NCBI GenBank assembly: GCA_903952145.1
Contig: CAJBES010000252.1
Coordinates: forward strand, 1 to 43,323
DNA: 43,323 nucleotides
Source of the DNA: an uncultured Opitutaceae bacterium
GTDB taxonomy: Bacteria > Verrucomicrobiota > Verrucomicrobiia > Opitutales > Opitutaceae
Reading direction: 5' to 3'
The translations under genes and the position numbers were made by a program. The stretch's first letter is position 1. Each line of letters starts with the position of its first letter. Shown in pieces: positions 27,048 to 36,295 of the stretch. The notes beneath the pieces were generated by a model that made no database searches, was not told the DNA's origin, and saw only the letters and a list, made by a program, of their open reading frames with translations.

Positions 27048-29153
27048 TTAATTTTTGATGCCGACGTAGTCGAGGTAGGGCTGCTGTGACTGCGGCCGGC
27101 CGAGGAATTTCTCCACCGACTCCGTCACATCGCGCGTGTGCCCCACGCCGTAGATTTCGTTGCGCAAACGGCGACCGACCTGTTCGTCGAGGAAGCCACC
27201 GGGTGCCGACTTGAAAACACTGGCCATGTCGATCGCGAGCACCTTGGCCCACAGGTAGCCATAGTAGCCGGCATCGTAGCCCGCGAGGTGGCCGAAGTAG
27301 GCCACAAAGGCGGTGTCGGAAGCAGGCGCCACCGCGACACGGGCGAGCACGGCGTTGCTGATGGCCACGATGTCCATTTTGGCCGCTTCGGTCGCGGGCC
27401 GGTGATGGAAGGCGAGGTCAACCAGGCCAAACGATAGCTGCCGACGGGTGGCATAGGCCTCCGTGGCCTGGCGGGCGGCCACGAGTGCGGCGATGGTCTC
27501 GGCCGGAATTTTCTTGGAGGTATCGCGGTAGTCGGCGGCAAAGGTGTCGAGCACCGCCTTGTCCCAGACCCAGTTCTCCAGCATCTGCGAGGGGGCCTCG
27601 ACGAAGTCCTGCGGCACGGTAAATCCGCCCTGCGCCACGTAGCGCGACCGGCTGAGCATGGCATGCATCACATGGCCGAATTCATGGAAGAGCGTGACCA
27701 CGTCGTTCTGCTTGAGAAGTGAGGGCTTGTCGGCGGACGGCGCGGGGAAATTGCAGAGCAGCGCCGCGACCGGCAGGTCGTAACGGCCGTCGGCCATCAC
27801 GCCGCCCGCTTTCAGGGGGAAACAGGCGAAGTGGTTGAATTTTCCCTCGCGGGGAAACATGTCGAGGTAGAACGCCCCCATCGGGGCACCGGTGCCGGCG
27901 TCAGCCACCACGTAGAGTTGCACGCCGGGGGCCCATACGTAGGGCGGCTCCACCGCGGTAAACTTCAGCCCGAAGATTTTCTGGTAGATGGCGAACATGC
28001 CATCAAGCGTCGCCTGGTAGGGGAAGTAGGCGCGGAGCTTCTCGGCATCGACCGCGTAGCGTTCCTTGAGGAGCTTGTTCGTGTAGTAGCCGATATCCCA
28101 CGGCTCGATCTTCGCGTCCGCTTGACCGGTGTGCGCGGCCTTGAGCGCCCGCAGCGTTTCCATCTCGGTGGCGTATTTTGGCTGCAGGCCGGCCACAAGC
28201 CCCTCTTCAAATTTCACCGCCGTGGCGCCGTCCTTGGCCATGCGGGTCTCGATCTGGTAGTCGGCCCAAGTGGCGTAGCCGAGTCTCCGGGCGATGTCGG
28301 CCCGGAGCGCGACGAGCTTGGCCAGCACGGGAATGTTGGTTTCGCGGGCGAGCTGGTTGCGGGCAATGTTCACGCGGCGCCGCACGTCGGCGTTGTCGGC
28401 GTTTTCCGCAATGGCGGAGGCGTGCCAGGTGACATTGGCCATCACCCGGTAGCGGCCGTCGGGCTGCTTGACCCCCGGACTTTCCAGAAAGCTCTGGGGT
28501 AGGCCGGCCAGTTCACCGGCGGTGAAGTCGAGCGGAGCACGGGCCCCGTTGATGTTGACCGCAAACTCAGTGTTCAGGCCGGCGAGGTCCTTGCGGAGCT
28601 TCTCCACCTCGGCGCGCTCGGCCGGTGGTAGGGCGAGGCCGGCCCGGCGGTAGGTGCGCATCTGCTCGTCGACCAGGCGCTGCTGCTCCCGGTCGAGGGC
28701 GGGCTTGCTGTCCGCCAAGGTCTTCAGAGCGCGATAGATGTCCTCGCGGTAATCCAGCCCCACACTCCATTCCTGCAGCTTGACGTTAATCTCGTTGGCC
28801 GTGTCGCGCAGGGCCTTGTCGGTGCTCGACTCGGCCAGCGTGCTGATGACCAGATAGATATCAGTCACCCGGGCCGTAATGGCATCATATCGGCCAAAGG
28901 TACTGGCAAAAGTAAGTTTCGCGGGATCCTGGGCGGCAAGGCCGGCCAGTGCAGCATCGGCCGTCTTGATGGCGCTTTCAGCCTGGGCTTTGACCTCCTC
29001 GGAGGTCAGGGGATAAACTGGCAGGGTCAGCGAGGCCTTGGCCTTGGCTGCCGAGGCTTGGAAATCGGTCAGCGCAACTGGGGCGGCAGGCAGCAGCGCC
29101 ACACCAGTGGCAACGAGCAGGCAGGGAATGAGAACAATTCGGGGTGGTTTCAT
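27048..29153 (-). CDS. M3-family zinc oligopeptidase (Dcp/OpdA type), exported
   Basis: A 701-residue M3 metallopeptidase. The signal peptide MKPPRIVLIPCLLVATGVALL leads into a long helical region, then the zinc motif FHEFGHVMHAML (His490-Glu491-x-x-His494). The third-ligand region FVEAPSQMLENWVWD follows, with the family's Tyr/His-rich substrate loop near the end (GHLAGYDAGYYGYLWA). It cleaves short peptides or acts as a dipeptidyl carboxypeptidase in the periplasm. The frame opens at 29237, but the signal peptide fixes the start at 29153. Together with the M14 pair and the tricorn-like protease it makes a peptide-degrading set in this window. Confidence 0.93.
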   Translation of the reverse strand: MKPPRIVLIPCLLVATGVALLPAAPVALTDFQASAAKAKASLTLPVYPLTSEEVKAQAESAIKTADAALAGLAAQDPAKLTFASTFGRYDAITARVTDIYLVISTLAESSTDKALRDTANEINVKLQEWSVGLDYREDIYRALKTLADSKPALDREQQRLVDEQMRTYRRAGLALPPAERAEVEKLRKDLAGLNTEFAVNINGARAPLDFTAGELAGLPQSFLESPGVKQPDGRYRVMANVTWHASAIAENADNADVRRRVNIARNQLARETNIPVLAKLVALRADIARRLGYATWADYQIETRMAKDGATAVKFEEGLVAGLQPKYATEMETLRALKAAHTGQADAKIEPWDIGYYTNKLLKERYAVDAEKLRAYFPYQATLDGMFAIYQKIFGLKFTAVEPPYVWAPGVQLYVVADAGTGAPMGAFYLDMFPREGKFNHFACFPLKAGGVMADGRYDLPVAALLCNFPAPSADKPSLLKQNDVVTLFHEFGHVMHAMLSRSRYVAQGGFTVPQDFVEAPSQMLENWVWDKAVLDTFAADYRDTSKKIPAETIAALVAARQATEAYATRRQLSFGLVDLAFHHRPATEAAKMDIVAISNAVLARVAVAPASDTAFVAYFGHLAGYDAGYYGYLWAKVLAIDMASVFKSAPGGFLDEQVGRRLRNEIYGVGHTRDVTESVEKFLGRPQSQQPYLDYVGIKN

Positions 29154-29311
29154 ATAATTAAGGGGAAGGTTGGGTTGGACCCAGCAGAGGCTGGCAGCGC
29201 CCGCGTGGCAACCTCCGTTCCAGCCGGATTCATCCAATACGCCCTCTGGGTGAGGCCGTCATGTTGGGATTTTTGTTTGGCCGTCACGGGCCGTCGGCCC
29301 ACGCTCACGTC

Positions 29312-30676
29312 ATGTCCTTGGTTTCAATCAACCCCGCCACGGGCCGGCGCCTCCACATCCACGGCCCCCACACCTCCGTCCAGATTGCCGCCGCCCTGCA
29401 ACTCGCCCACGCCGCCTTCCTCGGTTGGCGCGAGACCGCGCCCGCTTTCCGCGCCCGGCATCTGCGCAACATCGCCCGTGCGCTGCGCGCCCAAGGGGCC
29501 GGTCTCGCCAGCGTCATCACCGCGGAAGTCGGCAAACCCATCACACAGGCCCGTGCTGAAATCGAGAAATGCGCCATGGTCTGCGACTACTACGCGCGGC
29601 ATGGCGCCGGCTATCTCGCCGACGAACACCCGGCGGGGGCCCCGAAAAACGCCCGCATCGTGTATGAACCGCTCGGGCCCGTGCTCGCCATCATGCCGTG
29701 GAATTTCCCGTTCTGGCAGTTCTTCCGGGCCGCCGCCCCCGCGCTGATGGCCGGCAACACGCTCGTGCTGAAGCACGCCTCCAATGTGTCCGGGTGCGCC
29801 CTCGCCATCGCCCGGATCTTTGCCGACGCAAAACTGCCGGCCGGCCTGTGCCAGGCACTCCTCATCCGCGCCCATGAGGTGCCGGCGCTCATCGCCGATC
29901 CCCGCATCCGCGCCGTCACACTCACGGGCAGCACGGAGGCGGGCCGGCAGGTCGCCGCCCTCGCCGGGTCCGCGCTCAAACCCTGCGTCTTCGAACTCGG
30001 CGGCAGCGATCCCTATCTCATCCTCGGGGATGCCGACCTCGCCCTCGCCGCCGAGGTCTGCGCCGCCTCGCGTCTCGTCAACTCCGGCCAGAGCTGTGTC
30101 AGCGCCAAGCGCTTCATCGTCGTCGCCGCGGTCCGCCGCGAATTCGAAAAACGCCTGGTGGCGCGCATGGCTGCCCGCCGCATGGGCGACCCGCTCAATC
30201 CCGCGACCGCCGTCGGCCCGCTGGCCCGGCACGATCTGCGCGATGAATTGCACCGGCAGGTCAGACAAAGCGTGCGCCGTGGCGCCCGGGTGCTGCTTGG
30301 CGGCCGGCCGGCGAAAGGCGCCGGGTGGTTCTATCCGCCGACTGTCCTGACCAACGTCAAACCCGGCATGCCCGCCTACGACGAGGAACTGTTCGGCCCG
30401 GTCGCCGCCATCATCCCTGTGCGCGATGAAGCGGAGGCCGTCATTGTGGCCAACGACACCGTTTACGGCCTCGGAGCTGCGATTTTCTCCCGGGATCGCC
30501 CCCGCGCCCGCGAGATTGCCCACCAGCTCGAGGCCGGGATGGTCTTCATCAACGACTTTGTGCGCTCGGACCCCACCCTGCCCTTCGGCGGCACCAAGCA
30601 GAGCGGTTACGGCCGCGAACTCGGCCTCCCCGGCATCCGCGCCTTCGTCAACTCCAAGACCCTCTGGATCGCCTGA
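29312..30676 (+). CDS. NAD(P)-dependent aldehyde dehydrogenase, succinate-semialdehyde-dehydrogenase-like
   Basis: A 454-residue class of aldehyde dehydrogenase close to Sad/GabD. It shows VLAIMPWNFPFWQ (Asn131), LTGSTEAGRQ in the NAD site, FELGGSDP with the general base Glu228, NSGQSCVSAKR with nucleophile Cys262, and ELFGPVAAI and PFGGTKQSGYGRELG near the C terminus. All catalytic residues are present. The short N terminus (SINPATG) fits the YneI/Sad subgroup. The in-frame upstream codon at 29261 is less likely. The nucleoside hydrolase gene follows 6 bases later, so they form an operon. Substrate is inferred only. Confidence 0.92.
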   Translation: MSLVSINPATGRRLHIHGPHTSVQIAAALQLAHAAFLGWRETAPAFRARHLRNIARALRAQGAGLASVITAEVGKPITQARAEIEKCAMVCDYYARHGAGYLADEHPAGAPKNARIVYEPLGPVLAIMPWNFPFWQFFRAAAPALMAGNTLVLKHASNVSGCALAIARIFADAKLPAGLCQALLIRAHEVPALIADPRIRAVTLTGSTEAGRQVAALAGSALKPCVFELGGSDPYLILGDADLALAAEVCAASRLVNSGQSCVSAKRFIVVAAVRREFEKRLVARMAARRMGDPLNPATAVGPLARHDLRDELHRQVRQSVRRGARVLLGGRPAKGAGWFYPPTVLTNVKPGMPAYDEELFGPVAAIIPVRDEAEAVIVANDTVYGLGAAIFSRDRPRAREIAHQLEAGMVFINDFVRSDPTLPFGGTKQSGYGRELGLPGIRAFVNSKTLWIA

Positions 30677-30682
30677 AGCACC

Positions 30683-31639
30683 ATGAAATCCGCCGCCGCC
30701 GCCCAATCCGTCTGGCTCGACACCGACATCGGCGACGACACCGACGACCTGCTGGCCCTCGCCCTGATTTGCGCCAGTCCCGAGCTCACCCTGACCGGCA
30801 TCAGCACCGTGTTCGGCCAAACCCGCGACCGCGCCCGCCTGGCGCAGACCTTTCTCGCCACCGTTGGAAGTTCGGCCCTTCGCACCCCCGTCAGCGCAGG
30901 CTGTGGCCATGAGATGAACTGCGCCATGGACACGTGGATGAGCCAACAGCCGTTCTGGCCCAACGGCCCCGTGCGCCGGGCGCCGATCGCCCAGCTGGCC
31001 TGTGCCCGGCCGGCCGCCCTGCTGCCACCACTTGCGCCGACACACGGGGTGGACGCCCTCGCCACCCACCTGCGGGAACATTCCGGGGAAACCATCCCCA
31101 TCGCCATCGGTGCCCTCACCAATCTCGCCACGCTGCTGCTGCGTTACCCGGGGCTGAAAAAAACGATCCCACGGCTCGTTGTGATGGCGGGGGAGTTCAA
31201 GACCCCGAAGTGGGAGTGGAACGTGCGCTGCGATCCCGTCGCGGCCGCGTGTGTCTTCGACAGCGGCATCCCCATCGCAGTCATTCCGTGGGAGATCGGG
31301 ATGACGTGCACGATCAGTCGGCTGCAGCTCGACGACCTGTTCGCGCAGCGCACGCCCACCGGCCGGCTGCTCGCCCGCGCCGTGCGGCTCTGGCGCAAGG
31401 CCAAATACACTCCCGGTCAGACGGCCATGCCCCATCTCTTTGATCCCATGGCCGTGGCCGTCCTGTTGCGCCCGGAATGGTTCGAGTGGCGACGCGGCCG
31501 GGTGACGGTGTCTTTCGCCCCTGAGACCTTCGCCCACACGCGGTTTGCCCCCGACGCCAAGGGGCCGCACCGCGTGGCCTGGGCTGTAACAACCGGCCCG
31601 GCCGTGCGCACCGTCTGGCGCCGCATCCTCTCGCTTTGA
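30683..31639 (+). CDS. inosine/uridine-preferring nucleoside hydrolase family protein
   Basis: A 318-residue N-ribohydrolase. The calcium-binding N-terminal motif DTDIGDDTDD is at residues 13-22. The family's later site appears as MAGEFKTPKWEWNVRCDPVA, equivalent to the usual GN...AEFN...DPEA, and a final HLFDPMAVAVLL contains the catalytic-region His-x-x-Asp. It hydrolyses nucleosides to base and ribose, or a related N-glycoside. The 'EWN' variant in place of 'EFN' is tolerated in the family. Co-directional with the aldehyde dehydrogenase. Confidence 0.88.
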   Translation: MKSAAAAQSVWLDTDIGDDTDDLLALALICASPELTLTGISTVFGQTRDRARLAQTFLATVGSSALRTPVSAGCGHEMNCAMDTWMSQQPFWPNGPVRRAPIAQLACARPAALLPPLAPTHGVDALATHLREHSGETIPIAIGALTNLATLLLRYPGLKKTIPRLVVMAGEFKTPKWEWNVRCDPVAAACVFDSGIPIAVIPWEIGMTCTISRLQLDDLFAQRTPTGRLLARAVRLWRKAKYTPGQTAMPHLFDPMAVAVLLRPEWFEWRRGRVTVSFAPETFAHTRFAPDAKGPHRVAWAVTTGPAVRTVWRRILSL

Positions 31640-31735
31640 TCCGTTCCCTCCCGGTCCCAGCCTTGGTGCCATGCTGCCAAAGGGTTCAGCCTGCGGCGTC
31701 CCGCCAACGCGAGACTCCGGCCGGGTTTTTCCTGA

Positions 31736-31921
31736 CGCATCAGAAATTATAACGCCGGAGCGGCGGCGCGACGGCACAAAGAGTTCACCCAGGCGAGTAA
31801 CGGCTGGAACAGCGCGCATCTGCACATGGGCCGGCCGGAGACGGTGCGCGTGCATGTCGGCCGGCTGCGGCGCAGCAAGGTCGGAAATACCGAATACGCC
31901 AAGCTGACCACAATTGTGTAG
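31736..31921 (+). pseudogene. possible C-terminal remnant of a REP-associated (Y1/IS200-type) transposase
   Basis: After a stop at 31733-31735 the frame reads NYNAGAAARRHKEF, then WNSAHLHMGRPETVRVHV, then GRLRRSKVGNTEYAKLTTIV and a stop at 31919-31921. The W...LxMG.P..V...V..LRR layout recalls the helical DNA-binding tail (WIAERLxMG...) of Y1-type REP-associated transposases. The Tyr/His catalytic part is missing and no start is seen. The rest of the gap 31640-32065 shows nothing. The match is by memory of the family and is weak. Confidence 0.35.
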
Positions 31922-32065
31922 GCCGACCCTTTACTAAATTCGCCAGGGTCTGGATGGGATTCCTTTCCGGATTGCCGACTGCCGCCAGCCGAATGCGGGG
32001 TGTCGCATGAAAACCTACTCAGTCCACGGCTTGTCAGCACAGGCAGTGATCTGCAGTCTGGCAGC

Positions 32066-34120
32066 ATGTCCCGCCTCACTCTCTTCCTGTTTTGGGGAAT
32101 AGGTCTGGTTTCCGCCGCGGCCCAGCCTGCATCGCCTTTGGCCAAAACCCCACCGCCGGGAAAGGCCGAGGCCCGTCTGTGGTTTGACCAATTCCTTCCG
32201 TCGGATTCCACGCATGCCCAGGCCCCCCTCCCAATCTCTTTTACCTATGACGGTCGTTCGTCCGGGGAACTCATGTCCGGCTGGTCGGTAAGGCACACTC
32301 AACGCGATCTGGATGCACTGAGGCAGGAGCGCGTCATAGCCCATACTGATCCGAAAACCGGCCTGGAGGTGCGCGTTGTCGCTGTCAGTTACCGTGATTT
32401 CCCCACGGTTGAGTGGACGGTTTATCTGAAGAACACGGGTACTGCAGACACTCCCATCATCGCCAACCTGCAGGCGCTTGACACCGTTTGGGAGCGGCAG
32501 GGACCGGATGAGTTTCTCCTGCACCATGCCTTCGGCACCTTCTATCCCAACTCGCCGACTGACTTCATGCCGCAGGAGAGCCGGCTTGCCCCGGGGCAGC
32601 GCAAACGCTTTGTGCCGAACAAGGGCCGGGCGTGTGCCGATGTCATGCCATATTTCAACCTAGAACTGGGCGGCCATGCGGGCGTCATCGTGGTGGTGGG
32701 TTGGCCCGGGGCCTGGGCGGCCGAGTTTGTCCGCGATGAGCAGACCGGCATCCGGGTCACCGCCGGACAGGAGCTCACCCATCTGCGGTTGCGGCCCGGT
32801 GAGGAAATCCGCTCGCCGCTCATGGTCCTGCAATTCTGGCACGGCGACTGGATCCTGGCGCAGAACATCTGGCGCCGCTGGATGCTCGCCTACAACCTGC
32901 CCCGGCCTGACGGGCAGCCCCCGCGGCCCATCCTCGCGGCCACCAGCAGCGCGCAATTCGGGGAAATGATCCGCGCGGATGAAGCCAGCCAACTCCAGTT
33001 CATCGACCGCTACCGCGAGGAGCAGTTGCCGATCGACTACTGGTGGATGGACGCGGGCTGGTATGTGCACAATGGCCGCTGGCAGGAGCCGATCATTTGG
33101 AAAGCCGACCCGGCGCGGTTTCCGCACGGACTCCGGGCCATCACCGATCATGCGCGCCAGGCCGGCATCAAGTCGATCGTCTGGTTCGAACCCGAGCGGG
33201 TGATGCCCAGCAATGCGCTTTATCAGCAGCATCCCGAATGGCTCCTGTCCAACCGCATCTCCAAACGACTTTCCAAGCTCCTCTATCTCGACAATCCCGC
33301 CGCCCGGGCTTGGTTGACCGAGACCATCAGCCAAGCCATTACCGCGGAGGGCATCGATGTATACCGGCAGGATTTCAATGTCCTTGAGCCCGCTGAAATC
33401 TGGCGGAGCAATGACGCTGAGGACCGCCAAGGCATAACTGAGAATCACCATCTGGTCGGCTACCTTGCCTTCTTCGACGAATTGCGACGCCGGCACCCGG
33501 GATTGCTCATTGACTCCTGTGCCGGTGGCGGTTCGCGCATCGACCTCGAATCCATGCGCCGGGCCCTGCCCTTCTGGCGTTCCGACTACAGCCTGGATGT
33601 CGTATCCAACCAATGCCAGAGCTACGGACTCGCCCTGTGGCTGCCGTTCTTTGGCACCGCCACCGGTCCTGGTCAGTTTACGGCTTACGAACTGCGGAGC
33701 AACATGACCTGCCCGCTTGTCATCCCCACCTGGGACCTGCGTGATCGCACCCTGCCCTACGCCGTCCTGCGCCGGGCCGTGCGCGAATGGCGGGAGTATG
33801 CGGCGAATTACTCCGGCGATTTCTATCCGCTCACGCCCTGCAGTCTGGGCGCGGATGTCTGGCTGGTCTGGCAATTTGACCGGCCGGAGGCCGGCCGCGG
33901 AGTCGTGCAGGCGTTTCGCCGCGCGGAGAGCATCTACGAAAAAGCGCTGGTCAAGCTCCGCGGACTCGAGGCCGCTGCAACCTATCGCCTCTCCGATTTG
34001 GATCACCCGGACAAGCCGCGTGAGATTTCGGGCCGCGTCTTGATGGAAACCGGACTTGACCTGACCATCGCGACCCGTCCAGGGTCCGCGGTCCTGACCT
34101 ACGAGAAACTGGCAAAATAA
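32066..34120 (+). CDS. GH36-family alpha-galactosidase
   Basis: A 684-residue secreted glycoside hydrolase with signal peptide MSRLTLFLFWGIGLVSAAAQ. An N-terminal beta-supersandwich is followed by a (beta/alpha)8 barrel with YWWMDAGWY, IVWFEPERVMP and IDVYRQDFN, in which Asp436 is the likely nucleophile. LIDSCAGGGSRIDLESMRRA leads to LPFWRSD, where Asp507 is the likely acid/base. GH36 enzymes release terminal alpha-galactose from oligosaccharides and plant galactans. Start ATG 32066 is chosen over 32000 because of the signal peptide. Solo gene; the aldo/keto reductase downstream is about 100 bases away. Confidence 0.9.
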   Translation: MSRLTLFLFWGIGLVSAAAQPASPLAKTPPPGKAEARLWFDQFLPSDSTHAQAPLPISFTYDGRSSGELMSGWSVRHTQRDLDALRQERVIAHTDPKTGLEVRVVAVSYRDFPTVEWTVYLKNTGTADTPIIANLQALDTVWERQGPDEFLLHHAFGTFYPNSPTDFMPQESRLAPGQRKRFVPNKGRACADVMPYFNLELGGHAGVIVVVGWPGAWAAEFVRDEQTGIRVTAGQELTHLRLRPGEEIRSPLMVLQFWHGDWILAQNIWRRWMLAYNLPRPDGQPPRPILAATSSAQFGEMIRADEASQLQFIDRYREEQLPIDYWWMDAGWYVHNGRWQEPIIWKADPARFPHGLRAITDHARQAGIKSIVWFEPERVMPSNALYQQHPEWLLSNRISKRLSKLLYLDNPAARAWLTETISQAITAEGIDVYRQDFNVLEPAEIWRSNDAEDRQGITENHHLVGYLAFFDELRRRHPGLLIDSCAGGGSRIDLESMRRALPFWRSDYSLDVVSNQCQSYGLALWLPFFGTATGPGQFTAYELRSNMTCPLVIPTWDLRDRTLPYAVLRRAVREWREYAANYSGDFYPLTPCSLGADVWLVWQFDRPEAGRGVVQAFRRAESIYEKALVKLRGLEAAATYRLSDLDHPDKPREISGRVLMETGLDLTIATRPGSAVLTYEKLAK

Positions 34121-34204
34121 TGGTCCGTTCCCGTGACGGCTTGAACCGGGGGCCGGCCTTTCAGCTTGCCGCCCACAGAAGCGAACATAACGGCGAACAG
34201 AAAG

Positions 34205-34210
34205 AGGAGG
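34205..34210 (+). promoter_or_regulatory. strong Shine-Dalgarno that points to an ATT start
   Basis: AGGAGG lies 9 bases before ATT (34220-34222). There is no ATG, GTG or TTG at a suitable distance in frame. Most genes in this window lack so good a ribosome site, so its position is informative. Confidence 0.7.
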
Positions 34211-34219
34211 AGAGAGAGA

Positions 34220-35146
34220 ATTCAAACCACCGTCATCACTTCCGCAGAGCTGCGCGTCAGCACAATCGGACTCGGCTGCGTGACGTTCGGACGCGAGATC
34301 GACGAAGCCGCCGCGCATATCCTGCTCGACCATGCTTGCGAACGCGGGGTCACGTTTTTTGACACCGCTTCGGCTTATGCACAGGGCGCATCGGAAAGCA
34401 TCATCGGACGATGGCTGACTTCACGTCGTCCTGCCGCAGGCACGGTGACGGTCGCCACCAAGATTCTGCCGCCCTATGAGCCAGCGCGTCTGGCCGACAT
34501 CGTCGGCATGGGGTTGCGGCGGCTCGGCATCGCGGTGATTGACCTCCTTTACCTCCATCGCTGGGATGCGACCGCAGAAGCGCCAGCGACGCTCGCAGCG
34601 CTCGATTCCCTGGTGCGGGCAGGCAAAGTCCGCGCGCTGGGAGCGAGCAACTTCAACCAGCAACAGCTCGAAATCGCGCTGGCGTTGCAGCAGCAGCACG
34701 GACTTGAGCGCTTCAGCGTGGTGCAAAACAACCACAACCTCGCCGTGAGCGACGTGAGCACGGAGTATCGACAGTTTTGCGCCGCACGCAAGATCGCCAT
34801 CGTGACCTACAGCCCGCTGGGGGCCGGCTTCCTGACCAGCAAGCATCGGCGTGGCGTGCAGCCCGGCTCGCGTTTTGATTTGGTGCCGGGTCATCAAGAT
34901 GTCTATTTTCACGACGAAGCGCAACGGCGGCTCGCACGGCTGGAGTTGGTGGCCGCCCGCACCGGTCACAGTCAGGCGCACCTTGCGCTGGCGTGGGCCC
35001 TGCATCAGCCGGATGTGGCTTCGGTGCTCGTTGGTGGCCGCACCCCCGCACATCTCGAACAGGCATTGGCGGCGCAGACGTTCAACGACCCGGCGCTTTT
35101 CGCGGAACTCCAAGCTGATAACGAGATGCCGGCGCAATTGGCATGA
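34220..35146 (+). CDS. aldo/keto reductase, probable ATT start
   Basis: An NADPH-type oxidoreductase of about 308 residues. It starts (I)QTTVITSAELRVSTIGLG, has the catalytic Asp/Tyr in FFDTASAYAQGASE, Lys in VATKILPP and His in LLYLHRWD. VGGRTPAHLEQAL forms the C-terminal cofactor part. Family members normally begin M-x-x-R-x-x-G-x-T-x-L-x-V-S-x-x-GLG, so the natural Met falls exactly on Ile at 34220, coded ATT and 9 bases after AGGAGG. The only in-frame alternative, a TTG at 34166, would add 18 basic residues that match nothing. It is either a rare AUU start or an ATG lost by one substitution. Substrate unknown. Confidence 0.82.
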   Translation: MQTTVITSAELRVSTIGLGCVTFGREIDEAAAHILLDHACERGVTFFDTASAYAQGASESIIGRWLTSRRPAAGTVTVATKILPPYEPARLADIVGMGLRRLGIAVIDLLYLHRWDATAEAPATLAALDSLVRAGKVRALGASNFNQQQLEIALALQQQHGLERFSVVQNNHNLAVSDVSTEYRQFCAARKIAIVTYSPLGAGFLTSKHRRGVQPGSRFDLVPGHQDVYFHDEAQRRLARLELVAARTGHSQAHLALAWALHQPDVASVLVGGRTPAHLEQALAAQTFNDPALFAELQADNEMPAQLA

Positions 35147-35265
35147 ACCTGGGATATGGGTAGCAGACCGGCCAAGAACATGGGGCACACCTTCAGGCCA
35201 TGGCCTGGAATTATATGCTGCGCTTTTCGCTCGCTCCGCCGCCAAAAGTTCACTCGCTCACGCGG

Positions 35266-36258
35266 ATGCATTGCCTGCGCCGCCTTTCGGTTCTCCTCCT
35301 GATCTCCGCCGCCATCGCCCCGGCCGGTTTCGCCGCGAAGGCCAAGCCGGTCGAGCAGATATACAAGGGGGCAATCATCATGGACGCCGCCTCTGGCCGT
35401 GTGCTGTTCGAGGACAACGCGGATGTCGTCAACCCGCCGGCCAGCGTCACCAAGCTGATGACGTTCCTCATCGTGCAGGAACGCATCCAAGCCGGGACGC
35501 TATCACTGCAAACCCCCGTCACCATCTCCGCCGCCGACTCCAAGATCGGCGGCACCCAGGTCTGGCTCAAGGAAGGCGAAGTCTTCCCGGTCGAGGAACT
35601 GCTCTACGCCCTGATGATCCAATCGGCCAATGACGCCGCCTATGCCCTCGCCCGCACCACGGCCGGCACCGTGCCCGCCTTTGTCGAATTGATGAACGCC
35701 AAGGCCAAGGAACTCGGCCTGACCCGCACCACTTTCCGCACCCCACACGGCCTGCCACCCGCCAGCCGCCGGATCAGCGAAGGCGACCTCACCTCCCCTC
35801 GCGACCTCGCTCTGCTCAGCCGTCACCTGCTGCTCAGGACGGAGATCCTGAAATATACGTCGATCAAGGTCCGCCCGTTCCGCGACGGCCAGCCCGTCGG
35901 TCGCATCGACATGCGCAACCATAACCATCTGTTAGGGGCCGTCGCCGGCGTGGACGGACTTAAGACCGGCTTCACCGCCGGCGCCGGCTTCTGCCTCGCC
36001 GCCACCGCCCAGCGTAACAACCGCCGCATCATCGCCGTCATCATGGGTTCGACCGACCGGAAGACCCGTGACATCAAGATGGCCGAACTGATCGAGAAAG
36101 GCTTCGCCTCTCCGTCCCTGGGCGCCACGCCGCCCGCCGCTTCCCTGCCATCCGCCGCCTCCCCGGTGGCGCACGCCCCATTGAGTCCCGTGGAAAAGGC
36201 CCCCCCCACCGGCACGACCGACACCCCGGCCATCAAGTTCTCGATTCCGAAAAAGTAA
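35266..36258 (+). CDS. D-alanyl-D-alanine carboxypeptidase (S11, PBP5/6-like)
   Basis: A 330-residue penicillin-binding protein that trims the terminal D-Ala from peptidoglycan stem peptides. The signal peptide MHCLRRLSVLLLISAAIAPAGFA is followed by SxxK at Ser60-Val-Thr-Lys63 (PASVTKLMT), SxN at Ser120-Ala-Asn122 and KTG at 233-235 (GLKTGFTAGAG). All active-site motifs are intact. The C terminus is a Pro/Ala-rich tail in place of the amphipathic membrane anchor of PBP5, so membrane attachment may differ. ATG 35266 is chosen over ATG 35200 because it places the signal peptide first. Confidence 0.93.
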   Translation: MHCLRRLSVLLLISAAIAPAGFAAKAKPVEQIYKGAIIMDAASGRVLFEDNADVVNPPASVTKLMTFLIVQERIQAGTLSLQTPVTISAADSKIGGTQVWLKEGEVFPVEELLYALMIQSANDAAYALARTTAGTVPAFVELMNAKAKELGLTRTTFRTPHGLPPASRRISEGDLTSPRDLALLSRHLLLRTEILKYTSIKVRPFRDGQPVGRIDMRNHNHLLGAVAGVDGLKTGFTAGAGFCLAATAQRNNRRIIAVIMGSTDRKTRDIKMAELIEKGFASPSLGATPPAASLPSAASPVAHAPLSPVEKAPPTGTTDTPAIKFSIPKK

Positions 36259-36295
36259 GCCAGAATCAGCCCAAAACGCCGGACCGCGTCTCCGT

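Noticed and set aside
29324-31855. 843-codon open frame on the minus strand
   Set aside because: It lies opposite the aldehyde dehydrogenase and nucleoside hydrolase genes, which have clear catalytic motifs. The frame is open only because of high GC and has no domain.
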